A DNA stretch of 64,000 nucleotides. Source: Lysobacterales bacterium (GTDB taxonomy: Bacteria; Pseudomonadota; Gammaproteobacteria; Xanthomonadales; Marinicellaceae). The DNA is taken from the NCBI GenBank assembly GCA_027067055.1, contig JAMOMK010000055.1, positions 1-64,000 of the forward strand, read 5' to 3'. Position numbers and translations under genes: made by a program. Positions within the stretch are counted from its first letter, which is position 1. Each line of letters opens with the position of its first letter. Below, piece by piece: positions 17,146-24,432 of the stretch. The notes beneath the pieces were generated by a model, which was not told the DNA's origin, made no database searches, and was given only the letters and a program-made list of their open reading frames with translations.

Positions 17146-18303
17146 CTAGCTTTTGCGCTTGAATATATGACCCAAGATACGACCAAATAGTTTAGATGAG
17201 TTTGCTGATGGCTTTTCTGTTCTTGTGTTGTTTTTTACTAATTCATTTAAATCTTTTATTTTGGCGTAATCTAAGGTGTTCATGGCTGTGTATAGCGAAA
17301 AAACATAGCGCTGAGGGATGTTTAATAAGTCAGCGGTTTCAATAAGAGAGATTCTTTGTCTTGACCAAACTGCAGCAATTGGGATGGCGTGTCTAAATAC
17401 TTTAAGTTGAGAAAAGTTAGGCCATAGGGACATAACTACAGGCTTTGTCAGGTTAGTGGACTCGGGTAATCTACCCTTGCTTGTTTTTATACATGTTTCC
17501 CAAATAAAATTGGTCGCATTTGCGGAGTATTCACTTTGTTGGCTTGTTGATTTGTTAAACCTTACACTAACGGGGCTGATTAGTGGGGTGGTTTGTAAAA
17601 GCTTTAGTCTGTTCTCACCTATGTTATAGTTTAGTGAGTTTTTATGAAAATCATAGGCGATACTTCCTAGGCTGCTCTTAATAACGGTGTTGGTCTTGTT
17701 TATGATGGCACTTTTTACGGCTTTGATTAAATGAAAGTAAAAGTATTTGTCTGTTTTAAAGTATATGTGTTTTAAGTCATCTTTTTCTGGATTGATGTCT
17801 TTGTTGTTTCCAACGTATCTTTGAGACTTGTACTGGAGGTGACCGTCATCTTCGGCGTTTTCATCATCAATAGCATTGTAAAGGTTTCTATGTGCCTGAT
17901 CTTTGTGTTTGATTTTAGTAACTATTTTTGGCCTAGTGTCTACAATCGGTTGTTCAACAGTTTTAAATGTTTTGCTATGGGCGCTGTCAATAGCATCTTT
18001 TAACTCGGTAACATTAAGAGGTTTTTTAACTAAAATTAAACGACTGTTTTTTGGTAGATGCGCTTCATTGATATAGATTCCAATTATATATTGTTGTTGA
18101 GCTTCTGCATTATTTAATATTTCAGCATCATATTGTTTATCTAAATCGATAATATAAATATGAATATTTTTATTAGAAAGAGCCAATTTGGCATTTTGGC
18201 AAAGGTTTGAGTTAATAAAATAGGCTAATGTATTTTCCGTGAGTGCATCTAAATTACTCAGTACGATATTGGCTTTATTTTTTTGTTTGTTGGGTTTGAG
18301 CAA
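17146..18303 (-). CDS. Pseudo-receiver protein of the GTPase cluster (paralogue of 19590-21131)
   Basis: In this 385-residue product, residues 1-105 resemble a degenerate response-regulator receiver: an IHIYIIDLDKQYD strand, an exposed loop, and a LVKKPLNVTELKDAIDSA end with the Lys-Pro of receiver strand 5. The acidic pocket of an active receiver is not evident. After a charged linker come 'YVGNNKDINPEK..IYFKTDKYFYFHLIKAVK' and a C-terminal helical block (WPNFSQLKVFRHAIPIAAVWSRQRISLIETADLLNIPQRYVFSLYTAM). Both are shared with the paralogue, which has VGSNKDINP and WPNYTKLLVFRYVVQITATW in the same order. It is the last gene of the operon, 96 bases after the preceding one. It is probably a scaffold or output protein; function is unknown. 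Confidence 0.7.
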   Translation of the reverse strand: MLKPNKQKNKANIVLSNLDALTENTLAYFINSNLCQNAKLALSNKNIHIYIIDLDKQYDAEILNNAEAQQQYIIGIYINEAHLPKNSRLILVKKPLNVTELKDAIDSAHSKTFKTVEQPIVDTRPKIVTKIKHKDQAHRNLYNAIDDENAEDDGHLQYKSQRYVGNNKDINPEKDDLKHIYFKTDKYFYFHLIKAVKSAIINKTNTVIKSSLGSIAYDFHKNSLNYNIGENRLKLLQTTPLISPVSVRFNKSTSQQSEYSANATNFIWETCIKTSKGRLPESTNLTKPVVMSLWPNFSQLKVFRHAIPIAAVWSRQRISLIETADLLNIPQRYVFSLYTAMNTLDYAKIKDLNELVKNNTRTEKPSANSSKLFGRILGHIFKRKS

Positions 18304-18399
18304 ATTAATTTTTTCTAGTAGTAGTGAGTTGTATAAGCATAAATGATTAATCGAATTTTTTCTAGCAATAAAGTGCTGATTTTAAAAAATCATTTTACT

Positions 18400-19029
18400 T
18401 TAGCTATCGCCATAACGCAAATATAAGACCCAAATCAGATTGACCATTTCTGGTTGATTAAAAAATGGTACTCCCTCGATAACTAGAACAAAAACTTCAT
18501 TGTTGATATTTAACGGCCAAAAACCTAAACAGCTATTTCCTGATGCATCAACGATAGACCATGCCTGAGAGTTCAGGCCTAGTTTGTCGTTAATATTTTG
18601 GGCTCTTCTTTTGTGCATTATTGCAATATCAGCTGAGAGAACCGAAATCTCTTCCTGCATTTCAATGGGGAATCCATTGTTAGCGATACATAAGCCTTGC
18701 GAGTCACATAACAAGGCTTTTTCTTTGTTGGAAAACTTACTAATTATAGTGTTTAGTAAGTTTTCAAAATCTCCTGATGGTGCAGTAATTTCAGTATCTA
18801 CAACTTGAACTAAGTGTTGTTTTTTACATTGTTCGATTTTATAACTTAAGTTTTCAGAATTGCTTGTATTAAAAACATGTTGCAAGTTTGGTGAGTTTAC
18901 CTCCAGTGACTTGTCGTTGGAGAATAACTTTTTTAAAACATCTTTTTGCCAGTTTTCAGCATTGTCTTGGGCTAAAAAATAGGCACCAGCTGGTGTTGGT
19001 AAAATATATTGTGTGACAAAATTTGACAT
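18400..19029 (-). CDS. Roadblock-like regulatory protein next to a Ras-like GTPase
   Basis: In this 209-residue product, residues ~85-209 look like a roadblock/LC7 domain: FENLLNTIISKFSNKEKALLCDSQGLCIANNGFP, then QEEISVLSADIAIMHKRRAQNIN, then the sandwich strands SIVDASGNSCLGFWPLNINNEVFVLVIEGVPFF. The first 80 residues (TQYILPTPAGAYFLAQDN) are specific to this lineage. The gene starts 3 bases after the GTPase stop, so the two are translationally linked and probably form a GTPase/GAP-like pair. The domain call rests on pattern only and is weaker than that for 16364-16726. Confidence 0.6.
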   Translation of the reverse strand: MSNFVTQYILPTPAGAYFLAQDNAENWQKDVLKKLFSNDKSLEVNSPNLQHVFNTSNSENLSYKIEQCKKQHLVQVVDTEITAPSGDFENLLNTIISKFSNKEKALLCDSQGLCIANNGFPIEMQEEISVLSADIAIMHKRRAQNINDKLGLNSQAWSIVDASGNSCLGFWPLNINNEVFVLVIEGVPFFNQPEMVNLIWVLYLRYGDS

Positions 19030-19032
19030 ATG

Positions 19033-19572
19033 TTAAATTGAAATTTTAGGGTCTAAGGTATAGAGTAATGTTTCAACCATTAAAGATATATCTTTTTTTG
19101 ATCTAGCATCTACCTCGTATATAGGAATAACTGGCAGCCCTTCATTTAAAACTTTTTGGTAATCCTCAAGATTGTATTGTTTATTAATTTCTTGTTTTGT
19201 TATACCAACAACAACGCTGGTTTTATTGATAAAGTTTTTAAAGCTTGATAGGAAAAATTTTAAATTGTCGATAGCTTTTACATCACTACCATCAATTAGT
19301 AGTAAAAGACCAATACCTCCATTTGTTAGTATTTCCCACATGAAATCAAATCGTTTTTGCCCTGGTGTGCCATATAGATGAATACGGGTGCTATCTTGTA
19401 AAATTATGGCACCATAATCCAATGCTACTGTTGTTGAGTCTTTTAAGTCTTTTGTTTCATCGGAAGCAGATTCTTCTGTTCTGACAGTGGGGATATCGCT
19501 AATCGAGGTGATGGCAGTTGTTTTACCTGCTCCAACAGGGCCTGAAAATATAATTTTATGATTTGCTTTCAT
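19033..19572 (-). CDS. Ras-like small GTPase (COG2229/Srp102-type)
   Basis: The 179-residue product has P-loop GPVGAGKTT near residues 11-19, switch-II YGTPGQKRF in place of the usual DTAGQ, GITKQE at the position of NKxD and DARSK as the G5 loop. This is the pattern of bacterial GTPases encoded with roadblock proteins. Such GTPases act as polarity or motility switches (MglA in Myxococcus is a related example). In this subfamily the G4 Asp is replaced, so nucleotide choice should be tested. It lies in an operon between the two pseudo-receiver genes and immediately before a roadblock-like gene. Confidence 0.88.
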   Translation of the reverse strand: MKANHKIIFSGPVGAGKTTAITSISDIPTVRTEESASDETKDLKDSTTVALDYGAIILQDSTRIHLYGTPGQKRFDFMWEILTNGGIGLLLLIDGSDVKAIDNLKFFLSSFKNFINKTSVVVGITKQEINKQYNLEDYQKVLNEGLPVIPIYEVDARSKKDISLMVETLLYTLDPKISI

Positions 19573-19589
19573 TGTTTAAAGTTATTTAG

Positions 19590-21131
19590 TTATTTGCGAA
19601 ATATATGAGATAGAATTTTTGAAAATACTGCCCTCCTTTTCTTTGTAAAAGATGTCTTACTCTTTTTAGTTACATTATTAGTTTTTGCACACTTTATTGC
19701 AAGCATAGCATTGAATAAGGTGAAAATATATCGTTGTGGTATATTTAGCTGTGTTGATGTGTCTATGAGAGATAGGTGGTGTGTTGCCCAGGTTGCTGTA
19801 ATCTGCACCACATACCTAAAAACTAACAGCTTGGTATAATTAGGCCATGTTCTCATTTCTACTACTTGAGTCAGGCTAGTGTCACGAGGAATTCTTCCTT
19901 TGCTTGCTATTATTGCAGCTTCCCATATTAAACTTTCTGCATCAACTGTGTTTGGTTTGATGTTCTTTGTGGGAGTATTAATTTTTAATAAAGAAATGCT
20001 TGCTTCTAAAAACAACGGGCTATATTTAATAAATCTCAATTTGGTCGAACTAAAGTCGTGATAAATTAGGTTTGTTTTATACTCAAATAAAAAGCTACCA
20101 AATAGTGTCTTAAGATGGGTGTCAGCTTTTTTGGAGCGACCTAGCTTTACTGCTTTAGCAAGATGATGGAATATGTATTTTTTAGGGGTGAGATATACCT
20201 TTTCCAGCTCTTTGGGGTTGTTAGGGTTTATGTCTTTATTTGAACCAACATGTTTGTGGGCTTTGTACTGGTTTAAAGTATCTAATTCAACCGAGCCTTT
20301 TAGTGCTGCACTTAAGTGGCTTTTTTGACTGGAGCTAGATTTGTTGCGTGTTTTTAAGGAAAAACCAGTCGTTTCTGACTTTAGGTTTTCTGTTGGTTCC
20401 TTATTGCCGTCTGTCACAGTGGTTTGGTTGTTTATATCTTCATTATCATGTGTATGTGGAATATGATTTATGTCTTCTTGCTTTTCTTTGGGTTTTAATA
20501 GTGTGTCATCGTATTCTACTGGAGCTTGCCCATGTCCAAATGAGTCTTTTTTTCCATCGTGCTGGATATGATTGATGATTTCTTGTTCAATCTCCTGTGT
20601 TAGTCGCCTATCCTCATCCTCATTAAAAGTTTGGTTGGTGATTTCTTGGTCTAGTTCCATCGTTAACTGCTTTTCATCAATTTCTGCAATGGCTTGTTTA
20701 AAAGCATCCTCATAAAGGGCATGATTTGTGGTTTTTTGCAAGAGTGTTTCTATGGATTGGTTGCTGTCCTTTACTAAAGTTGTTTGTTCTGTTTTTGTTT
20801 CTTGTAATTGTAGTCTAATGGTGTTGATTTGTTGTTTTAACAGTGCAGCTTTGACAGGCTTGGTTATGCTGTATATGTTTTCACCAAATAAAGGTGAGCT
20901 TGATTGATTGTGGAATATTATGGCATACTGACTGTTGTTTTTTAGGTTGCTAAGAACCTGCTTGTCATGATTTCTATCTAAATCAATAATGTGAACATCG
21001 GTATTGTTACTTTTTGATTGTAATTCTGCTTTATCACACAAGCCACTACCAAAAAAAAAGTTTAAGGTATTTTTGGTGGTGTCATCAAGGTTGTTTAAAC
21101 TAACTTGAAGCTTGTTGTTGAAATCACTCAT
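19590..21131 (-). CDS. Large pseudo-receiver protein of the GTPase cluster
   Basis: The 513-residue paralogue of 17146-18303 shares an N-terminal receiver-like fold (LNNLDDTTKNTLNFFFGSGLC.., VHIIDLDRNHD, ITKPVKAALLKQQINTI) and the same VGSNKDINP and WPNYTKLLVFRYVVQITATWATHHLSLIDTSTQLNIPQRYIFTLF blocks. It differs by an acidic, low-complexity insert of ~150 residues (about 110-260). That insert has repeated pieces such as MELDQEITNQTFNED / LTQEIEQEIINHI, likely a disordered or coiled scaffold. It starts with an overlap (TAATG) on the preceding gene. The Lys/Arg-rich C-terminus could contact membrane or DNA. No catalytic motif was seen. Confidence 0.7.
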   Translation of the reverse strand: MSDFNNKLQVSLNNLDDTTKNTLNFFFGSGLCDKAELQSKSNNTDVHIIDLDRNHDKQVLSNLKNNSQYAIIFHNQSSSPLFGENIYSITKPVKAALLKQQINTIRLQLQETKTEQTTLVKDSNQSIETLLQKTTNHALYEDAFKQAIAEIDEKQLTMELDQEITNQTFNEDEDRRLTQEIEQEIINHIQHDGKKDSFGHGQAPVEYDDTLLKPKEKQEDINHIPHTHDNEDINNQTTVTDGNKEPTENLKSETTGFSLKTRNKSSSSQKSHLSAALKGSVELDTLNQYKAHKHVGSNKDINPNNPKELEKVYLTPKKYIFHHLAKAVKLGRSKKADTHLKTLFGSFLFEYKTNLIYHDFSSTKLRFIKYSPLFLEASISLLKINTPTKNIKPNTVDAESLIWEAAIIASKGRIPRDTSLTQVVEMRTWPNYTKLLVFRYVVQITATWATHHLSLIDTSTQLNIPQRYIFTLFNAMLAIKCAKTNNVTKKSKTSFTKKRRAVFSKILSHIFRK

Positions 21132-21547
21132 TATAATTTTCGCACCACATCTGCTGTAAGTAATTTACCAATATTGCCAAAATTTAGAAGTGATTGATTC
21201 AAGTCTTTCACGACTTGATTTTTATCAATGCCTTTGGCAAGTGATTTTGTCAAAAAAACAGTTTGTTGACTTGTTAGTTTTTTTCTATATTTGTTTAGCA
21301 TTCTACTCTTGTACTTATCTCCCTTGTGACCAAGTGCGGTAAATAAATCGACAATTGCAGTAAACAATACATTTTTCTGTGTACTGTTAATATTATGTTC
21401 TATCCTTTGTTGGTGCAGGATTAAGTCACTATTGTTACGTGCCAAGGCAAAGCACAAGACTGATGATAATTCAGCTTCCTGATAGTTAACATACGAATAG
21501 TTTGATTTGCGCAAAAATGCGGGATCAATATAAATTTCTTCTTTCAT
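21131..21547 (-). CDS. Hypothetical protein, first gene of the GTPase operon
   Basis: The 138-residue helical protein has an N-terminal stretch (YIDPAFLRKSNYSYVNYQEAELSSVLCFALARNNSDLILHQQRI) and a C-terminal half with pairs of basic residues (YKSRMLNKYRKKLTSQQTVFLTKSLAKGIDKN). There is no signal peptide, membrane segment or motif I can name. It overlaps the next gene by one base, so it belongs to the roadblock/GTPase system and may be specific to it. Its upstream region has an inverted TGTTAAC repeat that may be the operon's operator. Confidence 0.65.
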   Translation of the reverse strand: MKEEIYIDPAFLRKSNYSYVNYQEAELSSVLCFALARNNSDLILHQQRIEHNINSTQKNVLFTAIVDLFTALGHKGDKYKSRMLNKYRKKLTSQQTVFLTKSLAKGIDKNQVVKDLNQSLLNFGNIGKLLTADVVRKL

Positions 21548-21581
21548 GCCCTAATTCTAGCACACGGACGATTGAAATGTA

Positions 21582-21614
21582 TGTTAACCGTAATGAAGTT
21601 GACATTAGTTAACA
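21582..21614. promoter_or_regulatory. Inverted TGTTAAC repeat upstream of the GTPase operon
   Basis: TGTTAACCGTAATG (21582-21595) faces CATTAGTTAACA (21603-21614) across 7 bases. A third ATGTTAAC lies on the minus strand around 21649-21656. Three copies of one 8-mer within 75 bases in front of an operon suggest binding sites for a dimeric regulator. The identity of that regulator is unknown. Confidence 0.45.
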
Positions 21615-21649
21615 TTGGTCATGTGCTAAATTAGTATGTTAGGACTAGG

Positions 21650-23551
21650 TTAACATCTATCAAGGTTAATGTCCTCGATTGTTTCTGATAATTCTAGCCA
21701 TTCGTTTTCTAGTTGCTGCATATTCTTTTTTATTATGGATAAATTTATCGTTGTTTGTTTAAGCTTGTCGGTATTTTCGGGTGAGTAAGCAGATTCGCTG
21801 TGTAAAAATGTATTAAGTTTTAAGCTTTGTTTTTCAAGTTTATCCATCTCTTTTTCTAGTTGTCGAATTTTTTGGCGTAAAGGTTTTTGGTTTTGGCGAA
21901 TAAGTGCAGCATCTTGACGCTGTTGTTTTTTGCTGTTAGTTGCTGTCTTAGAACTGGAACTAGTGGATTCCATTCGGTTCTTGCGTGTTTCATTTGCCCA
22001 GTGATAGTAGTCTGTTAAGTCACCTTCAAAGGTGGTAACTTTGCCGTCGGCAACCAGCAACAACTTGTCTATCACCGTTGAAAGCAGGTGTCTATCATGT
22101 GATACCAGAATCATCGCTCCTTCAAAACTTTGTAAGGCAACGGCAATTGCGTGGCGCATTTTGATGTCTAAATGATTAGTAGGCTCATCAAGTAATAATA
22201 AATTTGGTTTTTCATAGACAACTAAGGCAAGAACCAAGCGCGCTTTTTCACCACCAGAAAAATTTATGATAGGTTCTTTTGCCATGTCATTGTGAAAATC
22301 AAAGCCACCTAAATAATTGCGTGCTTGTTGTTCAGATATTTCCTTATCAAGCATTTTCAAATGTTCAATTGGAGAATGATCCAGATGCAATTGTTCAATT
22401 TGATGTTGGGCAAAGTAACCAATTTTTAGTTCTTTTGCATGGGTGATTCCACCACTTTGTGCTTGAAGCTCTTTGGCAATCAATTTGATTAATGTTGATT
22501 TACCTGCGCCATTAAAGCCAAGCAGTCCAATTTTGTCCCCTTTTTCAACCATAGTTGAAATATTGTCTAAAATAGTGACATCGCCATAACCAGCAGAGGC
22601 TTTATCAATTTTGACTAATTGTTGTGGGATAAAGCCTTCAATTTTAAAATTAAAATTAAAGGGAGAGTCCAACTGTGCCGCACCAATCAATTCCATACGT
22701 TCCAATGCTTTGATTCGTGATTGTGCTTGTTTGGCCTTGGTGGCTTGGTAACGAAATCGCTCAATGTATTTATTCATGTGCGAAATTTGACGTTGTTGTG
22801 ATTCAAACTGTGATTGTTGTTGGGCGAGCTTTTCTGCTCTTATTTGTTCAAAGCTATCGTAATTGCCAGTGTATTGGGTTAATTGGCTGTGCTCAATATT
22901 AATAATTTGGTTACAAACAGCATTAAGGAAGTCTCTATCATGCGAAATTAACAAGACAATGCCCTGATACTTTTTTAACCAAGACTCAAGCCAGATAATG
23001 GCTTCCAAGTCCAAATGATTGGTAGGTTCATCCAGTAACAAAATATCCGAGCGACACATTAAAGCTTGTGCCAAATTCAAACGCATACGCCAACCACCCG
23101 AAAATGAATTGACAGGATTGCTCTCTTGTTCGGTGGTAAAGCCTAAACCATTGAGTAACTTTGCCGCGCGAGCTGTGGCAGTATAGCCATCAATTTGTTG
23201 CATATCATCGTAAAGATTGGCAAGTTTTACAGCATCATTATTGCTTTCAGCTGTGGTGATAGCTTTTTCTAATTGACGAAATTCGGCATCACCATTGATA
23301 ACATAGTCGATAGCAGATTCTTGTGAATTAGCAATCTCTTGAGCTACATGTGCCATGATTAGCTTGTTTGAAACGTAAAAATCACCATTGTCAGAATGTA
23401 ATTCTCCCAATATTAATTTAAATAAACTGGTCTTACCTGTGCCATTTGCTCCCGTGATCCCTACCTTGACTTTCGAGTTGATGGTTATGTTGACGTCTTT
23501 AAATAATTCTTTTTTCCCCCTTCGCAAGGACATGCCTGTAAACTTTAACAT
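21650..23551 (-). CDS. yheS: ABC-F family ATPase YheS
   Basis: The 633-residue product has two ATP-binding cassettes and no membrane segments. The first has Walker A GANGTGKTS, signature NSFSGGWRMRLNLAQAL and Walker B LLLDEPTNHLD. The linker contains the RFRYQATKAKQAQSRIKALERME helix of the ABC-F P-site tRNA interaction motif. The second has GFNGAGKST, FSGGEKARLVLAL and LLLDEPTNHLD. A coiled-coil C-terminal tail runs from about 545. It aligns along its length with E. coli YheS, including GDAEFRQLE, AKQAQSRIKALERMELI and GYGDVTILD. ABC-F proteins act on ribosomes. It overlaps the HutG-like gene by 7 bases. Confidence 0.95.
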   Translation of the reverse strand: MLKFTGMSLRRGKKELFKDVNITINSKVKVGITGANGTGKTSLFKLILGELHSDNGDFYVSNKLIMAHVAQEIANSQESAIDYVINGDAEFRQLEKAITTAESNNDAVKLANLYDDMQQIDGYTATARAAKLLNGLGFTTEQESNPVNSFSGGWRMRLNLAQALMCRSDILLLDEPTNHLDLEAIIWLESWLKKYQGIVLLISHDRDFLNAVCNQIINIEHSQLTQYTGNYDSFEQIRAEKLAQQQSQFESQQRQISHMNKYIERFRYQATKAKQAQSRIKALERMELIGAAQLDSPFNFNFKIEGFIPQQLVKIDKASAGYGDVTILDNISTMVEKGDKIGLLGFNGAGKSTLIKLIAKELQAQSGGITHAKELKIGYFAQHQIEQLHLDHSPIEHLKMLDKEISEQQARNYLGGFDFHNDMAKEPIINFSGGEKARLVLALVVYEKPNLLLLDEPTNHLDIKMRHAIAVALQSFEGAMILVSHDRHLLSTVIDKLLLVADGKVTTFEGDLTDYYHWANETRKNRMESTSSSSKTATNSKKQQRQDAALIRQNQKPLRQKIRQLEKEMDKLEKQSLKLNTFLHSESAYSPENTDKLKQTTINLSIIKKNMQQLENEWLELSETIEDINLDRC

Positions 23552-24315
23552 AAAGCATTCACCGCACGAATTAATAATGTTTTGAGTTGCTCTGCTTTGT
23601 TTACATCATAGCGGTTGCTGTTTTCATCCATATAATTAATTTGTGACAGCTCAATTTGAATGGCATGAATGTTCTCCTCTGGATTACCGTATTGACGGGT
23701 AATGTAACCGCCTTTAAAACGCTCATTAAAGACATATGAGTATCGACTTTGGGCTTTTAAAACGGCTTCAAATTTATCTGAAATTGCTTGAGAGCAACTC
23801 TTGCCACTGTTAGTGCCAATATTTATATCTGGTAATTGCCCCTCAAAAAAACGTGACACCTGTGATTTTATGCTATGGCAATCAACTAAAATAGCAAAGC
23901 CGTGTTGTTGTTTTATGGTTTCTAATTTATCTTTGATAATTTGGTGGTAGGGTTGCCAGTATTGTTCGATTCGCCTTTGAATTTCTGCTTGGTGAGGTTT
24001 AGATTTGTATAATTCTTCCTCTTCAAAACTGGTCGTTGGACACAGTTCAGTTCCAGATTGTCCTGGATATAAGGGTTTATTGTCTGCTGGTCGGTTCATG
24101 TCAATGACATAACGTGAAATATTGGTTTTGAGTAAGCTAATATCAAAATCTTTAGCAAAACTAAATAACTGTGCGACAAAAAAATCTCGGTCAGGAGAAT
24201 TTAAAGCAAACTCGTGCATCTTATCCGCTATATCATCAGGAATAACATTGCCATCGTGAGGTATAGAAAATAAAATTGGTGAGTTACGGTGGTGAAATAG
24301 ATAATCTTTTTGCAC
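23545..24315 (-). CDS. N-formylglutamate amidohydrolase family protein
   Basis: The 256-residue product is a zinc hydrolase of the HutG/FGase family. Features are SIPHDGNVIPDDI (metal His-Asp), DRDFFVAQLF, NISRYVIDMNRP, the FAILVDCHSIKSQ block with the second metal ligands, and GGYITRQYGNPEENIHAIQIELSQINYMDE near the C-terminus. In histidine degradation this enzyme releases formate from N-formylglutamate. No other hut genes are present here, so a broader N-formyl amino acid or aromatic-acid role is possible. The ABC-F gene overlaps it downstream, which suggests co-transcription. Start ATG is at the usual position for the family. Confidence 0.88.
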   Translation of the reverse strand: MQKDYLFHHRNSPILFSIPHDGNVIPDDIADKMHEFALNSPDRDFFVAQLFSFAKDFDISLLKTNISRYVIDMNRPADNKPLYPGQSGTELCPTTSFEEEELYKSKPHQAEIQRRIEQYWQPYHQIIKDKLETIKQQHGFAILVDCHSIKSQVSRFFEGQLPDINIGTNSGKSCSQAISDKFEAVLKAQSRYSYVFNERFKGGYITRQYGNPEENIHAIQIELSQINYMDENSNRYDVNKAEQLKTLLIRAVNALC

Positions 24316-24373
24316 TTAATCTTGTCAATGTTTAATAGCGATGCATCTTAACACAGACAGTAAAAAAGTGCAT

Positions 24374-24401
24374 TTGAGTGAAAGCAAATTATATGTATAA
24401 T
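24374..24401 (+). promoter_or_regulatory. Probable promoter of ovoA
   Basis: TTGAGT (24374-24379) and TATAAT (24396-24401) are separated by 16 bases. The TATAAT overlaps an in-frame ATG at 24400, which argues that translation starts at the later ATG, 24433. Confidence 0.55.
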
Positions 24402-24432
24402 GGTCAAGTCTTTTTTTACAGAAAAACTCATT

